A DNA stretch of 64,000 bases from Nocardioides ferulae (lineage in GTDB: Bacteria > Actinomycetota > Actinomycetes > Propionibacteriales > Nocardioidaceae). The notes below the pieces were generated by a model. The model was not told where the DNA came from and searched no databases. It saw only the letters and a list, made by a program, of their open reading frames with translations. The position numbers and the translations under genes are program-made. Positions 43,756 to 52,271 of this stretch are shown here, piece by piece; position 1 is the stretch's first letter; each line of letters opens with the position of its first letter. The stretch lies in contig NZ_QZVR01000004.1 of assembly GCF_003660455.1 (NCBI RefSeq), positions 1-64,000 of the forward strand, given 5' to 3'.

Positions 43756-45518
43756 GCCCGCCGCCCGACCCCACGCCCGAGCCCTCGACCAAGCTCGCCC
43801 GCGCGGCGGTGCTGTCGCTGCTCGCGCAGGGGGTCACCGACGTGGTCCTCTCGCCCGGCTCGCGCAACGCACCGCTCTCGTTCGCGGTGCACGAGGTGGC
43901 GGCGGCCGGGCTGCTGCGGCTGCACACCCGGATCGACGAGCGCAGCGCCGGGTTCCTGGCGCTCGGGCTCTCGCGGGTGGACTCGCCGGCGGCGGTCGTC
44001 TGCACCTCGGGCACCGCGGTCGCGAACCTGCACCCGGCGGTGCTGGAGGCCGCGCACAGCGGGGTGCCGCTGGTCGTCGTCACTGCCGACCGGCCCTCGC
44101 GGCTGCACGGCACCGGCGCCAACCAGACCACCGACCAGGTCGGCATCTTCGGCCCGCTGGTGATGACACTCGACCTCGAGGCGCAGCCGGGCACCGGACA
44201 GTGGGCGATGTGGGTCGGTGACGGGCCGGTGCATCTCAACGTGCGGTTCGATGAGCCGCTGGTGCCGGCCGAGCCGTGGACCACCCTTGCTCATGATCTG
44301 GCCGACGCGCTCGGTGGCGAGGACGAGCACGAGGACGAGTCTCAGGCGAACGAGCACGGGATCCTGCCGAGGCGGTCGCCCGACCTGGACCCGCGACCGG
44401 TGCCCTCGGCCCAGGAGCTGGTGGCCACGGCGAGGGCACGACGCAGCGCCGGCGGCTGGGGCCGGTCGGTCCGCGGGCCGGCGGCTCCCGAGACCCTCCC
44501 GCTCGGCCCCCGCACCGTCGTCGTCGCCGGCGACGACGCCGGCCCGCCGGCCCGCCAGCTCGCGGAGCGCGCCGGCTGGCCGCTGCTGGCCGAGCCGAGC
44601 AGCGGCGCGCGCACCGGCGAGAACGCGATCCGCGCCTACCGGCTGCTGCTCGGCACCGACCTGGGAGAGCGCATCGAGCGGGTCGTGGTCTGCGGACACC
44701 CGACGCTGTCGCGGCCGGTCACCCGGCTGCTGACCCGGCCGGGCGTCGAGGTCGTCTCCGGGCCGGTGCGCGGCGTGTGGAGCGAGCGGCCGTTCCCCGT
44801 CGCCTCGAGCCACCCCGTCGTGCCGACCGTCGCCGGCTCCGACGACCCTGCCTGGCTCGACGCATGGCGCGACGCCGACCGGAGCGTCTCCCGCCAGGTC
44901 GACCGGCTGCTGGCCGCCGAGCCCGACCTCACGCCGTACGAGGTGGCCGGCGCGGTCAGCCGCGCACTCCCGCCGGGCGGGCTGCTGCACGTCGGCGCCT
45001 CCAGCCCGATCCGCGACCTCGATCTGATGGTCGCGAGGTACGCCGTGGGCGACCGGCGCAAGGTCGTCGCCAACCGCGGGCTGGCCGGCATCGACGGGGT
45101 GGTGTCGTCGGCGATCGGCGCGGCGCTGGGCCGCCCGCACGGCACCCGCAACCTGGCCCTGATGGGCGACGTGACGTTCCTGCACGACGCCAACGGCCTG
45201 GTGCTCGGCCCGCGCGAGGCGCGTCCCGACCTGACGATCGTGGTGGTCAACGACGACGGCGGCTCGATCTTCACGATGCTCGAACAGGGCGCCGAGGAGC
45301 ACGCCAGCGGCTTCGACACCCTCTTCGGCACCCCCCACGGGGTCGACCTCGCGGCGCTCTGCGCGGCCACCCGCACGCCGCACTGGCGGGTCGGCTCGCT
45401 GCCCGAGCTCGAGCAGGCGCTGGCCAGTCCCAACGGCGGCATCGAGGTGATCGAGGTGCCGGTGCGTCGCGACAACCGCCGCGATCTCGACCTGCGGCTC
45501 CGGGCGCTGCGCCCGTGA
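43752..45518 (+). CDS. menD: SEPHCHC synthase (MenD)
   Basis: Thiamine-diphosphate enzyme that adds 2-oxoglutarate to isochorismate. The 588 residues show VLSPGSRNAPLSFA, the cofactor Glu in RIDERSAGFLALG, TSGTAVANLHPAVLEA, PSRLHGTGANQTTDQ and the ThDP motif GDVTFLHDANGL ending in VVVNDDGG. An insertion rich in Asp/Glu and Arg (about 185-245) is longer than in E. coli. GTG overlaps the menC stop. Isochorismate would come from menF, encoded 2 kb away on the other strand. Confidence 0.95.
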   Translation: MSPPPDPTPEPSTKLARAAVLSLLAQGVTDVVLSPGSRNAPLSFAVHEVAAAGLLRLHTRIDERSAGFLALGLSRVDSPAAVVCTSGTAVANLHPAVLEAAHSGVPLVVVTADRPSRLHGTGANQTTDQVGIFGPLVMTLDLEAQPGTGQWAMWVGDGPVHLNVRFDEPLVPAEPWTTLAHDLADALGGEDEHEDESQANEHGILPRRSPDLDPRPVPSAQELVATARARRSAGGWGRSVRGPAAPETLPLGPRTVVVAGDDAGPPARQLAERAGWPLLAEPSSGARTGENAIRAYRLLLGTDLGERIERVVVCGHPTLSRPVTRLLTRPGVEVVSGPVRGVWSERPFPVASSHPVVPTVAGSDDPAWLDAWRDADRSVSRQVDRLLAAEPDLTPYEVAGAVSRALPPGGLLHVGASSPIRDLDLMVARYAVGDRRKVVANRGLAGIDGVVSSAIGAALGRPHGTRNLALMGDVTFLHDANGLVLGPREARPDLTIVVVNDDGGSIFTMLEQGAEEHASGFDTLFGTPHGVDLAALCAATRTPHWRVGSLPELEQALASPNGGIEVIEVPVRRDNRRDLDLRLRALRP

Positions 45519-45649
45519 ACCCCGCCGTCGGCCAGGTCGTCGGCCCAGTCGCCGCTCCTCACGTCTGAGTCGTGATCGCGGCCCCGCGGCAGCAGGAACG
45601 TGCGGAGCGGCACCGGGCGGCCTTCGCGCCTGGCCCGAGGGCCGAGCCG

Positions 45650-46189
45650 TCACAGCCCGGCGCGTACCATCCGCACGTGGCGGCCCTCGTCGTGCTCGTC
45701 CTCGGTGCCGTCGAGCCGGAAGCCCTGCCGCTCGTAGAACCGGATCGCCCGGTCGTTGCCCGCCAGCACCCACAGGTACGCCGCGCGGTCGCCGACCGCG
45801 GCCTCGAACAGCGCGTAGCCCACCCCGCTGCCCCATCGCGATGCCCGGACATAGAGCGCCTTCACCTCGGTGTCGATCTCGCCGGCCAGGTCGTTGTCGC
45901 GACCGGGTCCGGCGCTGGCGAAGCCGACCATCCCGTCGGGGTCCTCGGCGACCCAGGTGGCGTCCTCCTCGCCGGCCTCGGCCAGGATCGCGCGCCACTT
46001 CTCGACCCGCTCCGCCCGGCCGGCGCGCCGCTCGGCGAGCGTGGACTGCGGCATCAGCCCGGTGTAGGCGTCGTCCCAGCAGTCCAGGTGCAGGTCGGTG
46101 AGCGGCTCGGCGTCCTCGGGCCGCGCCCGGCGCAGCCAGGTGCCGTCGGGGCGACGGGGTGACGGGGCGTCGGTCGTGCGGTGGGTCAT
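45650..46189 (-). CDS. GNAT-family N-acetyltransferase
   Basis: A 179-residue acetyl-CoA-dependent acyltransferase. The acetyl-CoA binding loop is VKALYVRASRWGSGVGYALFEAAV (about 114-137), followed by LWVLAGNDRAIRFYERQGFRLDGTE, the usual last strand and helix. The substrate is unknown. Its ATG overlaps the stop of the LysE-type gene, so both are expressed together. The 131-base gap to the convergent menD holds only a GGCCC/GGGCC stem. Confidence 0.88.
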   Translation of the reverse strand: MTHRTTDAPSPRRPDGTWLRRARPEDAEPLTDLHLDCWDDAYTGLMPQSTLAERRAGRAERVEKWRAILAEAGEEDATWVAEDPDGMVGFASAGPGRDNDLAGEIDTEVKALYVRASRWGSGVGYALFEAAVGDRAAYLWVLAGNDRAIRFYERQGFRLDGTEDEHDEGRHVRMVRAGL

Positions 46190-46794
46190 CCCAGCATCGT
46201 ATGGACCGCCAGGCCGGCGATCACGACCGCGGACACCAGCCCGGTGGCGACCCGGCCCCGGTGGCCGGTGGTGGCCCGGCCCAGTGCGGCCCCGCCGCCG
46301 GCGAGCAGCAGCTGCCAGGAGGCGGAGGCCACGAACGCGGCGACGACGAACACGCCACCCTCGACCGGGCCCGAGGTCAGCGTCCGGTTGCCCAGCACGA
46401 TCGCGGTGAAGTAGACGACGGTCGCCGGGTTCACCGCGGTCACCCCGACGAAGACCGCGAACGCCCGGGCCGGCGACATCGGCCGGGCCTCCCGGGCGGT
46501 GCCAGAGGAGGTCAACGCGTGCCGGGCGACCAGCGCCGCGACCCCGAGGAGCACCACGCCCGACGCGATCCGCAGCGGTGTGGCGACCGGCTCGAGAAGC
46601 GCCGACAGCGCCGAGCCCGCGACGACCGCCAGCGCGGCGTACCCCCCGTCGACGGCGGCGATGCCGAGTGCCCCCGCGGCCCCGACCCGCAGCGAGGTGC
46701 GGGCGGTCAGCGTGACGAGGAACGCCCCGACCGCGCCGATCGGCACCGCGATCGCCCAGCCGGTGACGAGACCGGAGACGACCACCTCGACCAC
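46186..46794 (-). CDS. LysE-family amino-acid exporter
   Basis: A 202-residue membrane protein with six helices and the family start GLVTGWAIAVPIGAVGAFLV (cf. PIGPVG in LysE/RhtB) plus VTAVNPATVVYFTAIVLG in the middle. GTG 46794 is chosen for its GGGAGGATC ribosome site; a frame extending 22 codons upstream has none. It overlaps the GNAT gene, so a common export/acetylation role for a toxic metabolite is conceivable, though not shown. Confidence 0.87.
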   Translation of the reverse strand: MVEVVVSGLVTGWAIAVPIGAVGAFLVTLTARTSLRVGAAGALGIAAVDGGYAALAVVAGSALSALLEPVATPLRIASGVVLLGVAALVARHALTSSGTAREARPMSPARAFAVFVGVTAVNPATVVYFTAIVLGNRTLTSGPVEGGVFVVAAFVASASWQLLLAGGGAALGRATTGHRGRVATGLVSAVVIAGLAVHTMLG

Positions 46795-46836
46795 GCCCGG
46801 ATCCTCCCGCGCCCGGAGGGCCGGCGACCAGCCGAT

Positions 46837-46842
46837 TACGGT
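46837..46842 (+). promoter_or_regulatory. -10 box of a predicted leaderless promoter for the MBL-fold gene
   Basis: TACGGT, 7 bases, ATG 46850. Confidence 0.5.
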
Positions 46843-46849
46843 GGACGTC

Positions 46850-47485
46850 ATGAGGATCACGAAGTTCGGTCACTCCTGCGTCCGGGTCGAGCACGACGGG
46901 GCCACCGTGGTCCTCGACCCCGGCATGTTCGCCGAGCCGGACGCCCTCGCCGGGGCGGACGCCGTGCTGATCACCCACGAGCACCCCGACCACTACCAGC
47001 CCGAGCTGCTGCGGGGGAGCGACGCCCCGGTGTTCACCATCGACGCCGTCGCGGCCCGGATCCGCGAGGACGCTCCGGACGCCGCCGAGCGGGTCACCGT
47101 CGTCGAGCCCGGCCAGGAGCTGGTCGCCGGGCTGCCGGTGCGGGTGGTCGGCGAGCTGCACGCGGTGATCCACCCGGAGATGCCGCGGTTCTTCAACTCC
47201 GGCTACGTGCTGACCTGCGGGGAGGAGCGGGTCTACCATCCCGGCGACGCGCTCACCCCGCCCGGCGAGCACGTCGACGTGCTGCTCGCGCCGGTCTGCG
47301 CCCCGTGGATGAAGGCGTCCGAGGCGGTCGACTTCGCCCGCGAGGTGAAGGCGCCGCGCAACGTCGCGATCCACGACCGGGTCTACTCCGACGTCGGACT
47401 CGCCATCGTCGAGAGCCACATGAACGCGTTCCTGCCCAAGGAGGGCCTGGAGTTCGTGCGGCTGGCCGACGGGCAGGACCTCTGA
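46850..47485 (+). CDS. MBL-fold metal-dependent hydrolase
   Basis: A 211-residue metallo-beta-lactamase fold protein of the UlaG-like/YtkL type. It begins MRITKFGHSCVRVEHDG, has the metal motif ITHEHPDHYQ and a second His in GELHAVIH, and further ligands in YHPGDALTPP and AIHDRVYSD. No signal peptide, so cytoplasmic. The substrate is unknown. It is divergent from LysE; downstream, the convergent gap to menF contains a perfect 14-base palindrome ACGTCGTACGACGT at 47509-47522. Confidence 0.87.
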   Translation: MRITKFGHSCVRVEHDGATVVLDPGMFAEPDALAGADAVLITHEHPDHYQPELLRGSDAPVFTIDAVAARIREDAPDAAERVTVVEPGQELVAGLPVRVVGELHAVIHPEMPRFFNSGYVLTCGEERVYHPGDALTPPGEHVDVLLAPVCAPWMKASEAVDFAREVKAPRNVAIHDRVYSDVGLAIVESHMNAFLPKEGLEFVRLADGQDL

Positions 47486-47567
47486 CGCTGGCCCGCGGCC
47501 GAGGGCAGACGTCGTACGACGTGGCTGCGGTGCCGACCGGGTCGGATGACGTCGCGGCTAGGCGGCC

Positions 47568-48839
47568 TCAGGCTCCCGACAGCGCGTCGCGCACCGGCAC
47601 GAACTTCGCCTGCGACTCGGCCAGCTCGGCCTCGGGGTCGGAGTCGGCGACGATGCCGCAGCCGGCGAAGAGCCGCACGGTGTGGCCGCTCAGCTCGGCG
47701 GAGCGCAGCGCGATGCCCCACTCGCCGTCGCCGGTGGCGTCCATCCAGCCGACCGGCCCGGCGTAGCGGCTGCGGTCCATGCCCTCGATCTCGGCGATCA
47801 GCGCCGTCGCGGTGGGGGTGGGGGTGCCGCCGACGGCGGCCGAGGGGTGCAGCGCCTCGGCCAGCTGCAGCGACGAGACCGTCGCCGCGTCGTGGACGAC
47901 GCCGGCCACGTCGGTGGCCAGGTGCATCACGTTGGGCAGGTGCAGCACGAACGGCGCCTCGGGCACGTTCATCGACGAGCAGTGCGGCTCGAGCGCGTCG
48001 GCGACCGAGCGCACGGCGTACTCGTGCTCCTCGAGGTCCTTCGACGACCGGGCCAGCGTGGCCGCCAGCGCCAGGTCGCGGGTGTCGTCGCCGGTGCGCC
48101 GGATGGTGCCGGCCAGCACCCGTGAGGTCACCAGGCCGCGTTCGCGGCGCACCAGCATCTCGGGGGTGGCGCCGAACAGGCCGTCGACGTGGAAGGTCCA
48201 GCACATCGGGTAGCCCTCGGCGAGCCGGGCCAGCGGCCACCGCACGTCGAAGGGCTCGTCGGCGGTGGCGACGAGGTCGCGGGCCAGCACGACCTTCTCG
48301 AGGTCGCCGCGGCTGATCCGCGCCACCGCGTCGGCGACCACCGACATCCAGCGCTCGCCGTCGAGGGCGCCGTCGGCGAAGCGGACGCCGCGCGGCGATC
48401 GGGGCTCGTCGGTCACGGTGAGCTCCGGCTCGGGCGCGGCTCCGGGCCCGACCGTGGTGACCCAGGAGCGGTCGCCGCGCCGGCCGACCACCACCCGCGG
48501 CACCGTCAGCACGGAGTCACCGGGCTCGTCGGCGAACGCGAAGGAGCCGAACGAGACCAGGCCGGTGCCGGGCTCGTGGACCTCGTCGTCGACCCGGGCC
48601 TGCGCGACGGTCTCGCTCCACCACTTCGCCGCGTCGGCGAACCGGGTGGCGCCGGCGGTGTGCACCGAGGCGGCCACGCCCCAGCCGACCAGGCCCTCGC
48701 CGCGGCGCAGCCAGCTCACCGGTGCCTCACCGGGCAGGAGTCGCAGCAGCGACGTGGCGGCGTCGAGATCGAGGGGCAGCGTCCGGGCGACCAGGGGGCC
48801 GGCCGACGACTGCCCCGCCGGGGTCGCACTGGTCGTCAC
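47568..48839 (-). CDS. menF: Isochorismate synthase
   Basis: Converts chorismate to isochorismate for menaquinone. The 423 residues have the chorismate-utilising core: KVVLARDLVA, FHVDGLFGATPEMLVRRE, SRVLAGTIRR, HPSAAVGGTPTPTA and the Mg-binding Glu in VRLFAGCGIVADSDPEAELAES. No siderophore genes are near, while menE-C-D and menG flank it, which supports menF rather than an entC role. GTG 48839 has TACCCT ending 7 bases upstream (leaderless) and is divergent from the next gene. Confidence 0.92.
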   Translation of the reverse strand: MTTSATPAGQSSAGPLVARTLPLDLDAATSLLRLLPGEAPVSWLRRGEGLVGWGVAASVHTAGATRFADAAKWWSETVAQARVDDEVHEPGTGLVSFGSFAFADEPGDSVLTVPRVVVGRRGDRSWVTTVGPGAAPEPELTVTDEPRSPRGVRFADGALDGERWMSVVADAVARISRGDLEKVVLARDLVATADEPFDVRWPLARLAEGYPMCWTFHVDGLFGATPEMLVRRERGLVTSRVLAGTIRRTGDDTRDLALAATLARSSKDLEEHEYAVRSVADALEPHCSSMNVPEAPFVLHLPNVMHLATDVAGVVHDAATVSSLQLAEALHPSAAVGGTPTPTATALIAEIEGMDRSRYAGPVGWMDATGDGEWGIALRSAELSGHTVRLFAGCGIVADSDPEAELAESQAKFVPVRDALSGA

Positions 48840-48846
48840 GGCGTCG

Positions 48847-48898
48847 AGGGTACTTCCCGCACCCGGGGAGGACGCCGCACGGCATCCGTCGGTACGGT
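48847..48898. promoter_or_regulatory. Divergent leaderless promoters, menF / hypothetical gene
   Basis: Minus strand TACCCT (48847-48852) ends 7 bases before the menF GTG. Plus strand TACGGT (48893-48898) ends 6 bases before GTG 48905. Both genes lack ribosome sites. Confidence 0.5.
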
Positions 48899-48904
48899 CG
48901 GGGC

Positions 48905-49522
48905 GTGACGCGACGCACCCCGCACCCCGCCCTGATCGGCCTCCCCCTCGGCCTCGCCGTGCTCGCGGCGATGGTGGTCTTCTCGCTCGTCCTCGACGGA
49001 CGCGGCTCCGGCGAGATCGAGCTGCCCGACTCGCTGCCGGGCGGCTGGCAGTCGGTCACGGAGCCGATGGAGGGACGCGACGACCCCGAGGCGGCCCAGG
49101 AGTACGCCGACCGCCAGGTGCAGGCGGTCGCCCACGTCGAGGAGCAGCTGGGCGAGGTGTACGACGACGAGCTGGCGTTCGCCGCCTACCTGCACGACGA
49201 CCCCGAGATCGGGCCGCGCTTCGTCACGGTCACCGCGTTCGCTGCGCCGCCCGGCCCCTTCGCGCCCCCGAACGGCATCCTCGACCCGGAGGAGGTCGGG
49301 ATGGCCCGCGCGCCGATCGAGGTGGTGCGCGAGGGCGACACCGTCTGCATCCTGGAGTGGGTCCAGCAGCCCGAGAGCGCGGAGATCGACGAGAGCGAGC
49401 CGCCGCTGACGACCACCTGTCAGCTCGGTGCCGACGGCCGCACCTACCTGCTGGCGGGCTCCAAGCTGATGCTCGACGACGCGGTCGAGCTGATCGAGAC
49501 CGTCGCCGCCGACGCGTCCTGA
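48905..49522 (+). CDS. Membrane-anchored hypothetical protein
   Basis: I do not recognise a family. The 205 residues comprise a short basic start, one transmembrane helix (LIGLPLGLAVLAAMVVFSLVL, about 11-31) and an extracytoplasmic acidic domain with two cysteines (VCILEW and TTCQLG) spaced about 34 apart that could form a disulfide. It looks like a monomeric outside-facing protein of unknown role. Divergent from menF; convergent with the L,D-transpeptidase 17 bases away. Confidence 0.7.
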   Translation: MTRRTPHPALIGLPLGLAVLAAMVVFSLVLDGRGSGEIELPDSLPGGWQSVTEPMEGRDDPEAAQEYADRQVQAVAHVEEQLGEVYDDELAFAAYLHDDPEIGPRFVTVTAFAAPPGPFAPPNGILDPEEVGMARAPIEVVREGDTVCILEWVQQPESAEIDESEPPLTTTCQLGADGRTYLLAGSKLMLDDAVELIETVAADAS

Positions 49523-49539
49523 CGCATCCGCCGGCAGTC

Positions 49540-50511
49540 TCACGACCAGTAGACGACCACCTTGTCGCCGATGGCGACCTGGTCGTAGAGCCAGGCGATC
49601 TTGTCGTAGTCGCGCACGTTGACGCACCCGTGCGACGCCCCGGCGTACCCCACGGCGGCGAAGTCGGGGGAGTAGTGCACGGCCTGGCCGCCGGAGAAGA
49701 ACATCGCGAACGGCATCGAGGTGTCGTAGAGGCTCGACACGTGGTCGCGGCTCTTGGAGAACACGCTGAAGACGCCCTCGCGGGTGGGGGTGGCGGCGCC
49801 GCCGAAGCGCACGTCGACGGTGAGCCGGACGTCGCCGCCGACCACCCAGCGCAGCGTGTTGCTCGACTTGTCGACGCACAGCACCCGGCCGGTGCGGCAG
49901 CGGGCGTCGAGCGGACCGGGGGCGTTGCCCGTGGTCGCGGCGCCGTGCAGCTCGGCGTCGGTCGGCTCGGTGGTCATCGCCTCGAGCCGGTCGAGGGTGC
50001 GCCGGTCGACCTCGCCGGTCACCGGGATCTCGCGCTTGGCCTGGAAGCCGCGCACCGCCGCGGTGGTGACCTCGCCGTAGTAGCCGGTCACCCCGGCGTT
50101 GAACCAGTCGATCTGGGCGAGCCGGGCTTGGAGCTCGCGCACGCCGGGGCCCTCGTCGCCCGCGGCGAGCAGCGCCGGGCCCGGCTCGAGCTCCGGGGCG
50201 CGGGTGGGCGAGTCGCTCGTGGCGGGGCTCGCGGGCTCGTCGGTCGGCTCGGACGTCGGCGGTGCTGTCGGGTCGGCGGAGTATGACGGGTCCGGTTCAC
50301 CGGCCGACGGTGCGGGCCCGGTCGTGCCTCCGGTCGGGCCGTCGGAGGTGCCGGCGGGTGAGGGCGTGGCAGTGGCGGGCGGCAGCGTGGAGCCGCCGGA
50401 AGCGGGCTCGTCCGCCGCGCTGTGCAGCGACGCCGACCCGACGCCGTACGACACGGCGGCGACCAGCGCGGTCACCACCGCGACCAGCATCAACCGTCGA
50501 AAGAACCTCAT
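49540..50511 (-). CDS. L,D-transpeptidase with peptidoglycan-binding domain
   Basis: A 323-residue secreted cell-wall enzyme. A signal-anchor (about 7-30) is followed by a Pro/Thr/Ser-rich linker to about 115, then a PG_binding_1 domain ([17 protein letters not shown] to [14 protein letters not shown]) and the YkuD catalytic domain with the signature [17 protein letters not shown] (nucleophile Cys). It forms 3-3 crosslinks or attaches proteins to peptidoglycan. The ATG has AGGAGG upstream at a longish spacing. A GTNAC direct repeat about 120 bases upstream resembles that of the lytic transglycosylase gene. Confidence 0.92.
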   Translation of the reverse strand: MRFFRRLMLVAVVTALVAAVSYGVGSASLHSAADEPASGGSTLPPATATPSPAGTSDGPTGGTTGPAPSAGEPDPSYSADPTAPPTSEPTDEPASPATSDSPTRAPELEPGPALLAAGDEGPGVRELQARLAQIDWFNAGVTGYYGEVTTAAVRGFQAKREIPVTGEVDRRTLDRLEAMTTEPTDAELHGAATTGNAPGPLDARCRTGRVLCVDKSSNTLRWVVGGDVRLTVDVRFGGAATPTREGVFSVFSKSRDHVSSLYDTSMPFAMFFSGGQAVHYSPDFAAVGYAGASHGCVNVRDYDKIAWLYDQVAIGDKVVVYWS

Positions 50512-50629
50512 CGCCCTGCCCGTCCTCCTGCGGCCTCGCCGCCGTCCAGCGGGACCACGTGCGTCCCGTCATCGAGGGTGACGCCCACGGGGGGCGTTTG
50601 GTTGCGACCCGGTCGGGGCGATCGCGATC

Positions 50630-50645
50630 GTCACCGTTCCGTGAC
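50630..50645 (-). promoter_or_regulatory. GTNAC direct repeat upstream of the L,D-transpeptidase
   Basis: GTCAC-N6-GTGAC, 11-base period, the same form as at 33590-33605. MtrA-type control is inference. Confidence 0.4.
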
Positions 50646-50704
50646 CCGGCCGCCCGCTGGAGTGACCGCGGGGGCCGGACGCCGTGGGCGGGCCCGGCCA
50701 CCCG

Positions 50705-50710
50705 TAGGCT
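50705..50710 (+). promoter_or_regulatory. -10 box of a predicted leaderless menG promoter
   Basis: TAGGCT, 7 bases, GTG 50718. Confidence 0.5.
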
Positions 50711-50717
50711 TGCGCCC

Positions 50718-51407
50718 GTGGCCCGCGCAGACCTCGACAAGCAGCCCACCGACGTCCGTCGGATGTTCGACGCGGTCGCCCGCCGCTACGACGTGACCAA
50801 CGACGTCCTCTCGCTGGGCCAGGACCGCCGGTGGCGCCGCGACGTGATCGAGGCCGTCGACCCGCAGTACGGCGAGCGGGTGCTCGACCTGGCCGCCGGC
50901 ACCGGCACCTCCAGCCAGCCGTTCCACGACCGGGGGGCGCGCGTCGTCCCCTGCGACTTCTCGCTGGGCATGCTGGGGGTCGGCAAGCAGGCGCTGCCGC
51001 ACCTGCCGTTCACCGCTGGCGACGGCACCCGGCTGCCGTTCGCGGACGCGACGTTCGACGCGGTGACGATCTCGTTCGGGCTGCGCAACATCGTCGACCC
51101 GCTGGCCGGGCTGCGCGAGCTGCGCCGGGTCACCCGGCCCGGCGGGCGTCTGGTGGTGTGCGAGTTCAGCCACCCCACGTGGGCGCCGTTCCGGCTGGTC
51201 TACCTCGAGTACCTCATGAAGGCGCTGCCGTCGATCGCCCGCGCGGTCTCGTCGGCCCCGGACGCCTACGTCTATCTCGCCGAGTCGATCCGGGCCTGGC
51301 CCGACCAGCAGGGCCTGGCCGATCTGGTCGCCGAGGCCGGCTGGCAGCGCCCCGAGTGGCGCAACCTCTCCGGCGGCATCGTGGCGCTGCACCGCGCCAC
51401 CGCCTGA
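50718..51407 (+). CDS. menG: Demethylmenaquinone methyltransferase
   Basis: Last step of menaquinone synthesis (UbiE/MenG family). The 229 residues show the family start [32 protein letters not shown] motif [12 protein letters not shown], the second UbiE signature [32 protein letters not shown] and the end [13 protein letters not shown] start without ribosome site but with a leaderless promoter. It completes a menA, menC, menD, menE, menF, menG set in the window; menB and the DHNA-CoA thioesterase are not seen. Confidence 0.95.
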   Translation: MARADLDKQPTDVRRMFDAVARRYDVTNDVLSLGQDRRWRRDVIEAVDPQYGERVLDLAAGTGTSSQPFHDRGARVVPCDFSLGMLGVGKQALPHLPFTAGDGTRLPFADATFDAVTISFGLRNIVDPLAGLRELRRVTRPGGRLVVCEFSHPTWAPFRLVYLEYLMKALPSIARAVSSAPDAYVYLAESIRAWPDQQGLADLVAEAGWQRPEWRNLSGGIVALHRATA

Positions 51408-51445
51408 CCCGACGACCGAGGGGTCGATCGTTCCGCGACACGCCG

Positions 51446-51464
51446 GGTCTCGACAGGCTCGACC
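51446..51464. repeat. GGTCTCGAC-A-GGCTCGACC element
   Basis: An imperfect 19-base palindrome after menG. Its two halves correspond, in inverted order, to the ends of the two elements between hemD and hemB. Sequences of this kind are common between genes in Nocardioides-type genomes. Confidence 0.55.
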
Positions 51465-51494
51465 ACCGAAGGGTGGATCGGTGACGGGTCGGCG

Positions 51495-52271
51495 TCAGGA
51501 GGCGGCGAGGAGCATGACGGCCAGGGAGACCTCGATCGAGGCCCCGTAGACGTCGCCGGCGACCCCACCGAGGCGCCGGGTGGCGCGGCGGATCAGCCAA
51601 CCGATGGCGACCAGCGCCACCGCCGAGCACACCAGCGCCCGCCACCACGGCTGGTCGTCGAGCACGAACACGCCGGCCACGAGGCCGGTCAGCAGCAGCC
51701 AGCTGGCCGCGGCGGTCCACGGCGACATCGAGTCGACGTACGACGACGCGAGGCCCGACTGGCGGGCGGGCTTGACACCGCGCAGCGACATCACGACCGC
51801 GGCCCCGCGGGAGACGCACACCAGCGTGCCGGCCAGCAGCGGCCCCCAGGCGGAGTGCTGGATCGAGGTGAGCGCGCCGATCTGGATGCCGAGCACCAGC
51901 ACCAGGGCCGAGGCGCCGGCGGGGCCGGCGTCGCCGCGCAGCATCACCTGCAGCGACCGCTCCGCGTCGTAGGAGCAGGTCAGCCCGTCGGCGGTGTCGG
52001 CGAGGCCGTCGAGGTGGAAGGCGCGGCTGGCCAGGGCCAGCGCGGCGACCGCGGTCGCCGCGACCGCGACCGGCGCCAGCTCGAGCTCGCGTCCCGCCCA
52101 CAGGATCGCGGTGACCAGCGCTCCCAGCGGCAGCACCGCCAGCGGTGCCAGCACCATCGCGGGGCGGGTCACCTCCCGCTCCACCGACGAGGGGGGCCGC
52201 ACCGGGATCGCGGTCAGCGTGCCGACGGAGAACCGCAGCACGTCGACCGCCCGGGAGGGGGTTCCGCTCAT
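51495..52271 (-). CDS. cobS: Adenosylcobinamide-GDP ribazoletransferase (cobalamin synthase)
   Basis: Joins adenosylcobinamide-GDP and alpha-ribazole at the membrane. The 258 residues form about six helices; the hallmark acidic motif is AFHLDGLADTADGL (about 85-98), followed by LRGDAGPAGASAL. It starts FSVGTLTAIPV as CobS proteins do. ATG 52271 overlaps the cobT stop (ATGA). It works on the product of CobT. Other lower-ligand or nucleotide-loop genes such as cobU are not in the window. Confidence 0.94.
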   Translation of the reverse strand: MSGTPSRAVDVLRFSVGTLTAIPVRPPSSVEREVTRPAMVLAPLAVLPLGALVTAILWAGRELELAPVAVAATAVAALALASRAFHLDGLADTADGLTCSYDAERSLQVMLRGDAGPAGASALVLVLGIQIGALTSIQHSAWGPLLAGTLVCVSRGAAVVMSLRGVKPARQSGLASSYVDSMSPWTAAASWLLLTGLVAGVFVLDDQPWWRALVCSAVALVAIGWLIRRATRRLGGVAGDVYGASIEVSLAVMLLAAS

